64,000 bases of DNA from Alphaproteobacteria bacterium (GCA_028285105.1 JANQQE010000001.1:1-64000), one strand, 5' to 3'. Numbered from the stretch's first letter, positions 34,568 to 44,791 are shown. A program made the numbers and translations. The notes: generated by a model not told the origin, from the sequence alone.

Positions 34568-35812
34568 ATGAAGCCAGCGTCTGTTCGAATTCTTGTTGGT
34601 GTTTTTGCTGTCCACGCATTTGCTTGTACAGCCGTCGCGCAAGTGGTTATCCGCGCGAAGACCATCCATACGATGGAAAGCGATTCAATCACTGACGGCA
34701 TCGTCGTGATTCGCGATGGCAAGATCGCAGCCGTCGGAACGGCAGGTTCGGTTTCGATTCCGGATGGCGCAAAGGTTTACGAAGCCGAGGTCGTCACGCC
34801 CGGTTTGATTGATACGCATGCGACGGTCGGGCTGACGGGTATCCTCAATCAAAAGCAGGATCAGGATCAACTCGAACATTCGTCACCCATTCAGCCGGAA
34901 CTTCGTGCGATCGACGCATACAACGCCCACGATCCGTTGGTGGCATGGGTGCGACAGTTCGGTGTGACGACGGTGCATACAGGACACGCTCCGGGCGAGT
35001 TGATCTCCGGACAAACGATGATCGTCAAGACGCGGGGGAATACGGTTGAAGACGCCCTTGTTCGAGAGAAGGCGGCGATCGTTGCGACATTGTCGAGTTC
35101 CGCACGCAAGAAAGGCGACAAATCGCCCGGCACGCGCGGCAAAATGATGTCGATGTTGCGCGAAGCTTTCGTCGATGCGCAGAATTATCTAAAAAAACGA
35201 AACCTCGACGACGACGAAAAGAAAGCCAGCATCGACCTCAAGAAGGAAGCGTTGGCGAGCATTCTCAACAAGGAAGTACCGCTCATCATCACAGCCCACC
35301 GTGCCAACGACATCGCTAATGCCATGCGTCTGGCGAAGGAATTCGACTTTCGATTGATTCTTGATGGGGCGGCAGAGTGCCATTTATTAATCGATGAAAT
35401 CAAATCCGCGGGCATCCCGGTCATCATCCACCCCACGACGGCACGATTCAGCCGCGATCTGGAAAACGCCAGTTTTGAAACCGCAGCCAAACTTCGCGAA
35501 GTCGGAATCTTGGTCGGTATGCAAAGCAGTTACGAAAGTTATGTCCCGAAGACGCGGGTTGTTCTGTTTGAAGCCGCATGGGCCGCAGCAAATGGACTTG
35601 GTTTCGATGGCGCATTGCGCACGGTTACGATTGATGCTGCAAAGATTCTTGGCATCGAAGATCGCGTCGGTTCAATCGCAGTTGGTAAAGATGCCGATCT
35701 TGCGATGTACGATGGCGATCCGTTTGAATACACGACGCACTGCGTTGGCGTTTTCATTGATGGCGAATTCGAGTCAGGCGAAACTTACAAGTCGCCCAAA
35801 GAAAAAAAATAA
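34568..35812 (+). CDS. Amidohydrolase paralogue with degenerate metal site
   Basis: 414 residues with a signal peptide (cleavage near AVAQ). It aligns with the upstream gene along its length: TPGLIDTHATVGLTG, then a GTRGKMMSMLREAFVDA block, ITAHRANDIANAMRLAKEF, and the closing IAVGKDADLAMYDGDPF. But the motif HxH is reduced to HAT, the histidine of LHHVSEG is replaced (LDGAAE), and HTDD is replaced by MQSSYES. It therefore probably cannot bind the usual metals and may be a non-catalytic partner of the first protein. The two genes are adjacent, in the same direction, probably one operon. Confidence 0.82.
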   Translation: MKPASVRILVGVFAVHAFACTAVAQVVIRAKTIHTMESDSITDGIVVIRDGKIAAVGTAGSVSIPDGAKVYEAEVVTPGLIDTHATVGLTGILNQKQDQDQLEHSSPIQPELRAIDAYNAHDPLVAWVRQFGVTTVHTGHAPGELISGQTMIVKTRGNTVEDALVREKAAIVATLSSSARKKGDKSPGTRGKMMSMLREAFVDAQNYLKKRNLDDDEKKASIDLKKEALASILNKEVPLIITAHRANDIANAMRLAKEFDFRLILDGAAECHLLIDEIKSAGIPVIIHPTTARFSRDLENASFETAAKLREVGILVGMQSSYESYVPKTRVVLFEAAWAAANGLGFDGALRTVTIDAAKILGIEDRVGSIAVGKDADLAMYDGDPFEYTTHCVGVFIDGEFESGETYKSPKEKK

Positions 35813-36133
35813 CGCCGACCAACTCGGTGACCAATCGTCATCGGTGACAATCTGGAAACATCTCGATTCCGATTGTCGTTAGAATAGTCAAGTGGCGTCG
35901 TAGTCTAAAGTATTTTTTAGCCCTTCGATGCGATTCACAGTCAATTCACGCGGTTATTTGAATAGCCGTCTGGTCGATCCTATACTTATGGCGTCATCTC
36001 GAACAAGGGGGCACCAATTTCGGGGGCAACCTGTTTCAGGGGCCAGCGGGGTAAACGGGGTTTCAATTCAAAACGTGTTACCAAAGACAGTAGGCCATGC
36101 CGACCCTTGGCGATGACATTGGGAGGCAATCAG
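35813..36133. other. Intergenic region before the response regulator
   Basis: 321 bases with no convincing gene or terminator. GGGAGG at 36121-36126 is the Shine-Dalgarno of the next gene. A G-rich stretch at about 36007-36060 has several GGGG runs (GGGGGCA, GGGGGCAACC, GGGGCC). No clear promoter pair could be assigned. Confidence 0.35.
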
Positions 36134-36517
36134 ATGTCTGAACACTTTCAGGGAAAGACCATACTCGTCGTCGATGACGATCCGGATATTCTTTCGGCGA
36201 TTCAAACGGCGCTTCAGGATACCGGTGCAAATGTCTGCACGGCTTCCGATGGCGATGCGGCCGTCGCGATTGCAGAAACCGATGCGCCCGATCTCGTCGT
36301 GCTGGATGCGATGCTTCCAAAGCGCAGCGGTTTTCTCGTGATGGATAAACTCAAACGCGGCGACGGAACCAAACCGTCGGTCATCATGATCACCGGAAAT
36401 GCTGGTAACCGTCACAAAGCCTGGGCTGAAAGTCGCGGCGTCGATGGCTACCTCAGCAAACCATTTCGCATGGAGCGGCTTCTCGAATACGCGGAAAAAC
36501 TGCTCACCGCCAAGTAA
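36134..36517 (+). CDS. Single-domain response regulator (CheY-like)
   Basis: 127 residues, only a receiver domain. It has the acidic pocket (VVDDDPD near 15-18), the phospho-acceptor aspartate in LVVLDAMLPKRSG (about 58), the switch threonine in IMITGNAG near 87, and the lysine in GYLSKPF near 112. It lacks an output domain, so it would act by binding a partner. GGGAGG lies seven bases before ATG 36134; an earlier ATG at 36107 has none. No histidine kinase gene is adjacent. The next gene encodes a pseudopilin. Confidence 0.9.
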   Translation: MSEHFQGKTILVVDDDPDILSAIQTALQDTGANVCTASDGDAAVAIAETDAPDLVVLDAMLPKRSGFLVMDKLKRGDGTKPSVIMITGNAGNRHKAWAESRGVDGYLSKPFRMERLLEYAEKLLTAK

Positions 36518-36637
36518 CTGCGCTAGGATGGCAGCCGCCAGGAAGTGCGATTTGCGCCTCAACAGTTGGATTCTGCTTGGATGTACACCGAACGGTCCGA
36601 TATATTCGATATACCGAATTTTTGATGTACCGGGCGA

Positions 36638-37570
36638 GTGATCGGGGTTGATCGAATCGGCAGGCAAATCAAACAATTACGGATTCTGCGCGACAAGTGC
36701 GTAGCGGGTTTTACACTCGTCGAGTTGCTGATTGTAATTTCAATCATTGCGACGTTGGTGTCGATTCTCTTGCCATCCGTAAAGAAAGCGCGCGAACAGA
36801 CCCGTCGTGTGGTGTGTCTTGCCCACCTGCGCGGATTATCCACTACGTGGGAACTGTACGGAATCACGTTCGATTCGCCACCGCAACTAGCGCGACGCGG
36901 AGTCGACATAAACGGAAGCTGCGAATTTCCGGGACCCGAATGTGATTGGAAACCTGTTCATTTCGGAGGATTTGGACCGGAATATTTCGACGCGCTGCTA
37001 GGTATGAATAAGGACAATCAGGTCTGGTTGTCGGCGATGCATCATCGTCATCAAATCTTTCAAGTCTCCAATCCGCCGCCACCGGGGCCGGAACCGGGGC
37101 ATTGGTGGAACTTCGGTTTGATGTGGAAGTCGGGCGAAGTGAAGAACCCGCGCGTGTTCTTCTGTCCGTCGGTAAAGAATCCCGACTTTGCTTGGGACAC
37201 GCCGATCAACCCCTGGCCGCCCAGCGTCGAAACGATGTGGCGACCCGACAATCCCAATTGGGTCAATCACACGCAGGCGAGTTTTGAACGACGTATCGGG
37301 CTGACCGGTGTGCAATGGGATCGCATTAAACCGCAGACCGCGATTGCCCACGACATTGCAGCGCCCAACATCGACAAGATCGCTCACGGAAATGGCAGCA
37401 ATGTTTCTTACCGGGACGGCCATGCTGAATTCGTCAGGGGCGATGCGTTTACCGACTGGTGGGAACCAGGCGATGCATGGTTCAAAGAGCAAACACGTCG
37501 GAAACTACTGGCTTTCAGCCATTGGATGGATCGTGGCGGAGGCGATTGGCCGATTGACCTTAATGAATAG
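36638..37570 (+). CDS. Type II secretion-like pseudopilin with H-X9-DG motif
   Basis: 310 residues. The prepilin leader and the FTLVELLIVISIIATLVSI helix are near residues 26-44, with the glutamate at position 5 after the cleavage site. The C-terminal part has H-G-N-G-S-N-V-S-Y-R-D-G, exactly a His, nine residues, then Asp-Gly, the H-X9-DG processing-associated motif that is very common in planctomycete pseudopilins. Aromatic and glycine-rich residues fill the globular domain. Start is a GTG at 36638. No secretion-system genes are next to it, as usual for these scattered proteins. Confidence 0.85.
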   Translation: MIGVDRIGRQIKQLRILRDKCVAGFTLVELLIVISIIATLVSILLPSVKKAREQTRRVVCLAHLRGLSTTWELYGITFDSPPQLARRGVDINGSCEFPGPECDWKPVHFGGFGPEYFDALLGMNKDNQVWLSAMHHRHQIFQVSNPPPPGPEPGHWWNFGLMWKSGEVKNPRVFFCPSVKNPDFAWDTPINPWPPSVETMWRPDNPNWVNHTQASFERRIGLTGVQWDRIKPQTAIAHDIAAPNIDKIAHGNGSNVSYRDGHAEFVRGDAFTDWWEPGDAWFKEQTRRKLLAFSHWMDRGGGDWPIDLNE

Positions 37571-37590
37571 CGGGAAACCAAAAAAATGCG

Positions 37591-39183
37591 CTACGGGGTT
37601 TCGGTATCGCTTGATGCCACAACAGGCTTGCTCGCGACGGTGACGCTCTTTTGGGCAAGGTCCTTTGCAACAACGGTCAAAGCCGCCAACTTCGCATCGC
37701 GACTCAAGAGGGCTGGTTTGATGAACAAGACCAGCATCAATCCGCTGCAAGCGATGATCGCCAACCGAAGGGCCGGACCACCGACGATGGTGGTTTCGCT
37801 CTTGGATTCACGGTTGTAGCAAGCTGCAATGATGCGAAGGTAATACGCCGCACCGATCGCGGAGTTGATCACGCCGATAACGGCCAGCACCACCAAAGGC
37901 CCACCGAACGGGTGATCGGCACCAACTGAAAATGCGCTTGAGAAAATATAAACCTTACCAAGCAGGCCAGCCGTTGGTGGGAAACCCATCAGGCTAAACA
38001 CGCAAAGCGCCATCGCCAGCGCAAGACCGGGATGTCGCTGGTGCAGCCCTTCGATGTCGGCGATGTCTTCAACGCTCTCGCCCGATTTTTCAAGCGCCCC
38101 CAACACGGCAAACGCACCCAGATTCATCGCGCCGTACAGCACCATGTAAAAGAGCATCGCAGAGACGCCGTCGCGCATCGGTCCCGCGCCGGCGATCAGG
38201 GTTGGTCCGACGATTAATCCGATCAGCATGTAACCGCTGTGGGCAACACTCGAGTATGCGAGAATACGTTTCACGTTTCGTTGCAGCAGGGCGATGGTGT
38301 TACCCACGGTCATCGTGGCGGCTGCTACGATCCAAAGTGTCCACAGCACTTGCGGTGGCACGTCCCACGCGAACACGCTGAGTAACTTTACACCGGCGAC
38401 GAGTCCGGCGAACTTTGGCAGAAAACCCAGCAGCCCGCTAACCGTTGACGACGCACCTTCGTAGACGTCTGCAACGTACGAATGGAATGGGACGGCGGCC
38501 AACTTGAAGAACACGCCCGCGAACGAAAGCAGCAAACCTGCGATCACGATCGCATGGTTCGTATCCGTTGCGCCTGCGACGCTGGCCATCGAATCGCCGG
38601 CACCGGAAAGTACAGTCGTTCCGCCCAGCGCGCCGTAAAGAAAGCTGAAGCCATAAACCATGATGGCAGCCGCCATTGCGCCAAGGAAGAAATACTTCAC
38701 GCTTGCTTCGGACGCGCGCTTGTCTTCACGCGTAAGGGCGACAAGGATGTACGTCGGAACGCTGACCAGTTCGATTGCAAAAAACAGCACCAGCAAATCG
38801 TTGGCCGCGGCAGTGAGCAGCAACCCGGTTAGCGAAAACAGAATCATCGAAAAGAATTCGGCCCGCTCGGTGGCGACGGGAAGGTGCAAATTCGCAAGCA
38901 GAATGAATACGCCCACAGCAAGCCCACCGATTCGAACGTAGTACAACAGGTCTGACGCGATCAATCCCGGCGGGTTTGCGTTTTCGGTGGCTGGGTGCCC
39001 GAGCCAGAGCGAGATGATCAGTGCGGTAAACGCGACAACAATCGCAAGGATGCCCGGGGCTTGATTGGACATGTCGCCAGGAAAAGTCGCCCTTGAAGGT
39101 GCGCCCATGAGCAGCACCGCGCACGCGCCGATCACCATGACCAGTTCTGGGAGGAACCCGGGGAAATATGCGCTAATATCCAT
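37591..39183 (-). CDS. nuoN: NADH-quinone oxidoreductase subunit N
   Basis: 530-residue proton-pumping antiporter-like membrane subunit of complex I with about 14 helices. LALTREDKRASEASVKYFFLGAM-type sequence and 'FFKLAAVPFHSYVADVYEG' carry the conserved lysine and glutamate/aspartate of the channel. Last gene of the nuo operon. ATG at 39183 overlaps the nuoM end by 11 bases. Confidence 0.95.
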   Translation of the reverse strand: MDISAYFPGFLPELVMVIGACAVLLMGAPSRATFPGDMSNQAPGILAIVVAFTALIISLWLGHPATENANPPGLIASDLLYYVRIGGLAVGVFILLANLHLPVATERAEFFSMILFSLTGLLLTAAANDLLVLFFAIELVSVPTYILVALTREDKRASEASVKYFFLGAMAAAIMVYGFSFLYGALGGTTVLSGAGDSMASVAGATDTNHAIVIAGLLLSFAGVFFKLAAVPFHSYVADVYEGASSTVSGLLGFLPKFAGLVAGVKLLSVFAWDVPPQVLWTLWIVAAATMTVGNTIALLQRNVKRILAYSSVAHSGYMLIGLIVGPTLIAGAGPMRDGVSAMLFYMVLYGAMNLGAFAVLGALEKSGESVEDIADIEGLHQRHPGLALAMALCVFSLMGFPPTAGLLGKVYIFSSAFSVGADHPFGGPLVVLAVIGVINSAIGAAYYLRIIAACYNRESKSETTIVGGPALRLAIIACSGLMLVLFIKPALLSRDAKLAALTVVAKDLAQKSVTVASKPVVASSDTETP

Positions 39184-40900
39184 GTCGCTCCCCCGAGTCG
39201 GCAAGTTTGTCGTTTTCGGATTCGATCACGGCTGCTTTCAAATTCTTGTTACCAACGGCGTGTTGCGATTCTCTGATGATGTTGTCCGCCTCGGCAGCGT
39301 TGTTGTCACCTTCGATAATGCGCGATGCCAGTACGTGCTGCTCAATTGCCGGTTGTATGGAGTCGATCATTGGTTTCGGCCAAACGCCGATGATTAGGCA
39401 CAATATTGCAATCGGCGTAAGGATTCCGATTTCGCGGCCATTCAGATCGGGCGACAGGCCAGCCGACGTATCTGGCGTACCCGGCGGTTCGTTGACCGGG
39501 CCGAACAAGACGCGGCGACACATCCACAGCATGTAGATCGCGCCGAGGACGATGCCCGTGGCGGCGGGTACTGCGTAGGCCATGCCGAGCGGGCCGGCGA
39601 TCATGCCGTCATGCGTTTCGGTTGAAGATGCGGTGCCGATGAGTACGAGCATTTCGCCGATGAACCCATTGAGACCCGGAAGCCCGATGCTGCTGAGGGT
39701 AAAGATGATGAGAAAGACGGCCATCACGGGCATTTGTTTTGCAAGTCCGCCGAGTTGGTTCATGTCTCGGGTGTGGTAACGTTCGTAGATCATTCCGACC
39801 ACAAGGAAAAGGGCAGCCGTCGAGAGTCCGTGATTGACCATATACATAACGGACCCGGTCATGCCGGCCATCTTCAGACTGAACATGCCTAGCACGCAGA
39901 AACCCATGTGTGACACGGACGAATAGGCAACGAGTTTCTTAACGTCTTCCTGAACCCACGCAGCCAGCGCTCCGTAAATCACCCCGGCAATGGCCATCAC
40001 GGCCATGAAATGCGCGAAGGCTTCTGCGCCTTCCGGAAGGATCGGCAGGGCGAGTCGAATGAAACCGTATGTACCCAGTTTGAGCAGCACGCCCGCCAGC
40101 AGCACACTGCCAGCCGTCGGTGCTTCGGTGTGGGCGAGGGGCAGCCAAGTGTGTACTGGAAACAGTGGAACCTTGACTGCAAACCCGGCGACCAATCCGA
40201 GGAAGATCCACCATTGCACTCCGGCAGGGATCAACCCGCTTTGGCCATATCGAACCAACGTCGGAATGTCCAATGTGAATACGCCGGAGTCGCCGTAGTT
40301 ATACTGGTGATATGCAAGGTACAGAACGCCCGCGAACGTTAGCACGCTGCCCGCAACGGTGAACAAAAAGAACTTTGTCGCAGCCCGGGCGCGTTCCTGT
40401 CCGCCCCATGTTCCGATCAAGAAGAACAGCGGGATCAGCGTGAATTCAAAGAACACGTAAAACAAGAGCAGATCGAGCGAGCAAAACACGCCAAGCATGC
40501 CCGACTCCAGCAAGAGCAGCAGGCAGTAGTATTCCTTGGCGCGGTTGGTGATTGAAGAAAAACTCGCCCAGATCGCGAGCGGACAAAGCAAGCCCGTCAG
40601 CAGCAGCAACCAGACACTGACACCATCGATGCCCAATGTATAGTTGATGTCGATGCGGTTGTCGCCGTCGGCCATCCATCCGGAGGTGTGGTACAAGCCG
40701 TACCCGTCAACGGTTTGCCCCTGTCCCTGGCTGAGCAGGCCTGCGGCACAGATGACGAGCAGCAACGTTAGCATCGATCCGATCATCGCATTGCTGCGAA
40801 TTTGGGAGACGCGACTGCTGCTGCCAAACCACACATATGCCGCACCGACGATGGGCATGAAGATGACTGCGGTTAGAATCCAGTTTGAAACGAAGTCCAC
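39173..40900 (-). CDS. nuoM: NADH-quinone oxidoreductase subunit M
   Basis: 575-residue antiporter-like membrane subunit. The conserved VFFEFTLIPLFFLIGTWG stretch (with the channel glutamate), FAVKVPLFPVHTWLPLAHT and VAYSSVSHMGFCVLG are present. It overlaps nuoN and follows nuoL after 34 bases. Confidence 0.95.
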   Translation of the reverse strand: MDFVSNWILTAVIFMPIVGAAYVWFGSSSRVSQIRSNAMIGSMLTLLLVICAAGLLSQGQGQTVDGYGLYHTSGWMADGDNRIDINYTLGIDGVSVWLLLLTGLLCPLAIWASFSSITNRAKEYYCLLLLLESGMLGVFCSLDLLLFYVFFEFTLIPLFFLIGTWGGQERARAATKFFLFTVAGSVLTFAGVLYLAYHQYNYGDSGVFTLDIPTLVRYGQSGLIPAGVQWWIFLGLVAGFAVKVPLFPVHTWLPLAHTEAPTAGSVLLAGVLLKLGTYGFIRLALPILPEGAEAFAHFMAVMAIAGVIYGALAAWVQEDVKKLVAYSSVSHMGFCVLGMFSLKMAGMTGSVMYMVNHGLSTAALFLVVGMIYERYHTRDMNQLGGLAKQMPVMAVFLIIFTLSSIGLPGLNGFIGEMLVLIGTASSTETHDGMIAGPLGMAYAVPAATGIVLGAIYMLWMCRRVLFGPVNEPPGTPDTSAGLSPDLNGREIGILTPIAILCLIIGVWPKPMIDSIQPAIEQHVLASRIIEGDNNAAEADNIIRESQHAVGNKNLKAAVIESENDKLADSGERHGY

Positions 40901-40934
40901 GTTTATGGTTGCCTCTAGCTATACAGTCGAATGC

Positions 40935-42980
40935 TTACGTTGTCATCATGACCAAAACAATAATCAGCGCGAGCCCTGCGGCCATCCCCAGTCCATATCC
41001 CTGAAGCGTGCCGGTTTGCAGCGTCCGCCACGATTGTCCGAACATTCTTGGAATAACGGTGATCGTCCAGACGATCCCGTCGATCAGGAATACGTCGGCT
41101 TGGTAGCAGAAGCGCCCCAGTTTGCGAAGCGGTGAGACGATCGCCGCGTGATAAAACTCATCGACAAAGTATTTGTTGAGCAGCACATGGTGCGCTTGCG
41201 GGAACGTTGCCCGAAGCACCTGCGGTAGCCACGGCCGGCGCACGTAACAAACGTACGCGACCGCTATCCCGAGTATCGACAAAAGCGCCGAAAGGTACAT
41301 CAACCAGTGGTGCGCAATCGCCGCGAAGAAACCGTGCCCGACTTCGGCCGCGTGAGCGTCGTGCGCATGTGCAGCGAAGGGAGCGGTGACCGGTTCGAGG
41401 AAATGGTGCAATGAACCGTGCGGTTCGAGAAACCCAAGGAACCCGCCGCCTTGAACGTGAACGCCGACGTAGCCGGAGAAGATCGCACCGATCGACAGGG
41501 TCCCCAATGGAATCAAAATCCACTTGCCCGACTCGTGGGCGGAGACACCTTCCGGTACGCGCTCTTCTCCCCAAAATGCGAGGAACATCATCCTGAAAGT
41601 GTAGAACGCGGTGAGTAAAGCCGTGACCAACCCGACGACGCCCAACAGGACATGGCGATTGAACGCGGCGTGTACGATTTCGTCCTTGCTCCAGAATCCG
41701 GCGAGCAGTGGGAATCCGGCAAGGGCGGCGGAACCGATCAGCATGGTCAGGTACGTGACAGGCAAGATACGTTTCAAACCGCCGAACCGACGTACGTCGA
41801 TAACTCCACCCATTGCGTGCATGACGCTTCCCGCACCGAGGAATAGCAACGCTTTGAAAAACGCATGCGTCATCAGGTGAAAGACAGCCGACCCAGCGGC
41901 CAGGCAACCCACGCCGAGAAACATGTAACCCAATTGACTGATTGTCGAATACGCGAGGATGCGCTTCATGTCGGTTTGCACAAGGGCGATCGTTGCCGCG
42001 AAGATGGCAGTGGCTGCACCGAGGATTGCGATGAACATCATCACGGAATCCGACGCAGTGAAAATGACGCCACACCGCACCATCATGTATATGCCGGCCG
42101 TCACCATCGTCGCCGCGTGGATCAGGGCTGAGACGGGCGACGGGCCTTCCATTGCATCCGGCAGCCAAACGTATAGCGGCAGTTGGGCACTCTTACCGAC
42201 CGCTCCACAAAGCAGCAGCAGGGCGATGATCGGTAAGCGCGATGAGATCGTCAACGCGAGTTCCGATGCTTGAATGACGTCAATGCTTATCAGACTCGCC
42301 AGCGCTTCGACATCATGATCAAGCCCCAACTTCGCGGCTTCGAAAACGGTGGCATAGTCCAGATGCCCGAATGTGTTGTAGATCAGCAGGATGCCAAGCC
42401 CGAATCCGAAGTCGCCGATCCGGTTCACAAGAAAGGCTTTCTTTGCGGCGGCTGCGGCAGACGGTTTCTGATAATAGAAACCGATGAGAAGATAGCTGCA
42501 CAGTCCAACCGCTTCCCATCCGAGGTACAGCAGCAGGAAGTTACCGCCCAAAACGAGAATGCACATCGAAAACACGAACAAACCGAGAAACGCGAAGAAT
42601 CGTTCGTACCCGCGTTCGGGATGATCGTGGTGTCGCATGTATTCTTTGGAATAGATGACGACAAGCGTGGCGATACCGGTAACCACCGGGAGCATGACGG
42701 CTGTCAGTGGATCGATCAGCAGTTCGACGTTGAACCAAGAATTGCCACCAGCGCCAAACCATTGGTAGAGCACGATGAGCAACGAGGAATCTTCGCCAGC
42801 ACCCACCACCTGAAACAATAGCGTGATCGCCGCGAGCGCAGCTCCACCGACTCCGAAAATCACCGGCCAATGACTGTTGCCCTTGAGGTGACGCGGACCC
42901 AATGCACCCGCGCAAATCGCCCCAGCTGCCGGCAGCAGCAGGATCAATACACTTAAGTTGGTGATCAGCGATTCGTTCAT
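40935..42980 (-). CDS. nuoL: NADH-quinone oxidoreductase subunit L
   Basis: 681-residue antiporter-like subunit with the long lateral helix expected at the C-terminus. Motifs seen: GWEAVGLCSYLLIGFY, GKSAQLPLYVWLPDAMEGP, HAATMVTAGIYMMVR and LAYSTISQLGYMFLG. A His/Ala-rich loop (HAHDAHAAE) lies near 535. ATG 42980 gives the standard N-terminus; the frame is open to 43013. Confidence 0.95.
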   Translation of the reverse strand: MNESLITNLSVLILLLPAAGAICAGALGPRHLKGNSHWPVIFGVGGAALAAITLLFQVVGAGEDSSLLIVLYQWFGAGGNSWFNVELLIDPLTAVMLPVVTGIATLVVIYSKEYMRHHDHPERGYERFFAFLGLFVFSMCILVLGGNFLLLYLGWEAVGLCSYLLIGFYYQKPSAAAAAKKAFLVNRIGDFGFGLGILLIYNTFGHLDYATVFEAAKLGLDHDVEALASLISIDVIQASELALTISSRLPIIALLLLCGAVGKSAQLPLYVWLPDAMEGPSPVSALIHAATMVTAGIYMMVRCGVIFTASDSVMMFIAILGAATAIFAATIALVQTDMKRILAYSTISQLGYMFLGVGCLAAGSAVFHLMTHAFFKALLFLGAGSVMHAMGGVIDVRRFGGLKRILPVTYLTMLIGSAALAGFPLLAGFWSKDEIVHAAFNRHVLLGVVGLVTALLTAFYTFRMMFLAFWGEERVPEGVSAHESGKWILIPLGTLSIGAIFSGYVGVHVQGGGFLGFLEPHGSLHHFLEPVTAPFAAHAHDAHAAEVGHGFFAAIAHHWLMYLSALLSILGIAVAYVCYVRRPWLPQVLRATFPQAHHVLLNKYFVDEFYHAAIVSPLRKLGRFCYQADVFLIDGIVWTITVIPRMFGQSWRTLQTGTLQGYGLGMAAGLALIIVLVMMTT

Positions 42981-43022
42981 TGATTCCTTAGACCGAGTGC
43001 AACCTTTGGTCACTCGATCGTC

Positions 43023-43325
43023 TTATCCGCTCATCGCCGACCAGCTTTCGGCGTCGAGCGTGTTTTTTCTGCGATACAGGAGTACGACCAGCCCCAACGC
43101 CAAACCGGCTTCGACGGCTGCGATGACGAGCATGAATAAGCCATAAACATTTCCCGACAGCTGGCCGTGCATGCGGCCAAATGCGACAACGTTCAGCACC
43201 ACGCCTTGAAACATGATCTCGGTGGACAGGAACATCACGATCAGGTTGCGGCGGGCAAGAAACCCGACCATACCGATCGCGAAAAGAACCGCACCCAGCA
43301 AAATGTACGAACTCGGTTCAGGCAT
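43023..43325 (-). CDS. nuoK: NADH-quinone oxidoreductase subunit K
   Basis: 100-residue three-helix subunit. It has the glutamates of STEIMFQGV and AAVEAGLALGLVVLLYR that belong to the E-channel, and the usual length. Between nuoJ (36 bases) and nuoL (42 bases). Confidence 0.95.
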   Translation of the reverse strand: MPEPSSYILLGAVLFAIGMVGFLARRNLIVMFLSTEIMFQGVVLNVVAFGRMHGQLSGNVYGLFMLVIAAVEAGLALGLVVLLYRRKNTLDAESWSAMSG

Positions 43326-43361
43326 TGGTTTTGGCTTTCAACGTCAAGTTGGTCATACACA

Positions 43362-44144
43362 CTAGAACGGCGGCGCTTCACGTCCGATTTGGCCGACTGG
43401 CAGCCTTGGTTCGCCCGTATCTTCAATGGGAACCTGCTTTCGCGAGATCGCAATCGCGCCAACCATTGCGATGAGCAGCAGGATTCCCGACAGTTCAACC
43501 ACAATTAAATAGGGCCCGAACATCAGCGAACCGATCGCCCGCGTGTGTCCGGAACGTGAATCATTTTCATCGAGCGTCGCGACAGTATCGGCTACGTCGG
43601 TCGCCTGTGTAACGGCTTGGCCTTGTAATCGCACCGGGACAGCGTCGAGTTGTTCGATCTTTCCAGCGATGGCCCCCGCGATGACGAACGACACGAGAAT
43701 GGCCATCATCGGTTCGCGAGCCTGAGTATTCGTCGCGACGGCACCCGATTGCTGTGCGAGCATGATGACAAATGCGTAAGTCACCAGAATCGCACCGGCA
43801 TAAATAATGATGAGCGCGACGGCGAGGAACTCCGCGCGTTGAATCACGAGAAGAACGGCGACGCTGAGAATGACCAGTGCAAAATACACGGCACTATAAG
43901 TCGGTTCCGGATGGGTCACGACGCGGCCTGCAGCCAGCACCGCGACCCCTGCGAACAGGTAGAAAAAAAGGTTGTTCGAGTTGGGGGCGACGAAATGCAT
44001 GCTCATCAAGCCCATTAACCCGGCAATGACCGAAACGCCCAGGATTAACGCAGCCTGGCGCTGCGAACCGGATGGCTTGGGCATGGCGAGGTAGATCGCA
44101 GCCCCGCCCGATGCGAATAAGACATACAGAATGTAGGGGACCAT
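43362..44144 (-). CDS. nuoJ: NADH-quinone oxidoreductase subunit J
   Basis: 260-residue membrane subunit with five helices and a longer-than-usual loop near 155-200. The conserved 'IIYAGAILVTYAFVIML' helix with the pi-bulge tyrosine region is present. Start may be ATG 44144 or GTG 44153, the latter overlapping the nuoI stop. Confidence 0.92.
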   Translation of the reverse strand: MVPYILYVLFASGGAAIYLAMPKPSGSQRQAALILGVSVIAGLMGLMSMHFVAPNSNNLFFYLFAGVAVLAAGRVVTHPEPTYSAVYFALVILSVAVLLVIQRAEFLAVALIIIYAGAILVTYAFVIMLAQQSGAVATNTQAREPMMAILVSFVIAGAIAGKIEQLDAVPVRLQGQAVTQATDVADTVATLDENDSRSGHTRAIGSLMFGPYLIVVELSGILLLIAMVGAIAISRKQVPIEDTGEPRLPVGQIGREAPPF

Positions 44145-44149
44145 CGAAC

Positions 44150-44791
44150 TCACAATTTGTTGCCCTCGGAGGTGCCGCCATTTGCTTCGTCAGGGCTGCT
44201 CTTTTCGACGATCTCCTCCAAACGCTGGCGAAGTTGATCGTACTTCGCTCGATCGCCGGTGCCTTCGTAACCGCTGATTTTCGGATTCTTACGCGGCTTC
44301 ACGTCTTTGGTCTGGTCGTAGACGCTGAGCAGTTTTTCCTTATCGAAGATCATCTCGTCGCGCGAGTGGCCGACCATGTCATACTCGGTCGTGAGTTCGA
44401 TCGCATCGACCGGGCAGGCTTCCTCGCACATGCCGCAATAAATGCAGCGAAGTTCGTCGATGTCGAACTGCTCCGGATATTTTTCACGGTCGTCCCAAGG
44501 CGATTCGTCGGCGACGATGTGGATGCAATGGGCTGGGCATGCCGTTTCGCACATGAAGCACGCCACGCACGCGACACGATCGTCGGGGTCGCGGTTGAGT
44601 CGATGCACGCCACGGTAGTTATCGACGCGAAGTTGACGCTTTTCTTCCGGATACTCAACCGTGATCTTCGGTTTGAAAAACAAGTGGTTGAGCGTCACCT
44701 TCACGCCTTCCGCAATCTGCGTGAGGTAAAGCTTGTCGGCAGCCGACAGCTTGGGTTCTTTGATGAGGATGATGTCCGCGTCACTAATCAT
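44150..44791 (-). CDS. nuoI: NADH-quinone oxidoreductase subunit I
   Basis: 213-residue peripheral subunit that carries clusters N6a and N6b. Two CxxCxxCxxxCP motifs are intact: CVACFMCETACP and CIYCGMCEEACP. A charged C-terminal tail of about 70 residues follows, with DRAKYDQLRQRLEEIVEK. Confidence 0.96.
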   Translation of the reverse strand: MISDADIILIKEPKLSAADKLYLTQIAEGVKVTLNHLFFKPKITVEYPEEKRQLRVDNYRGVHRLNRDPDDRVACVACFMCETACPAHCIHIVADESPWDDREKYPEQFDIDELRCIYCGMCEEACPVDAIELTTEYDMVGHSRDEMIFDKEKLLSVYDQTKDVKPRKNPKISGYEGTGDRAKYDQLRQRLEEIVEKSSPDEANGGTSEGNKL

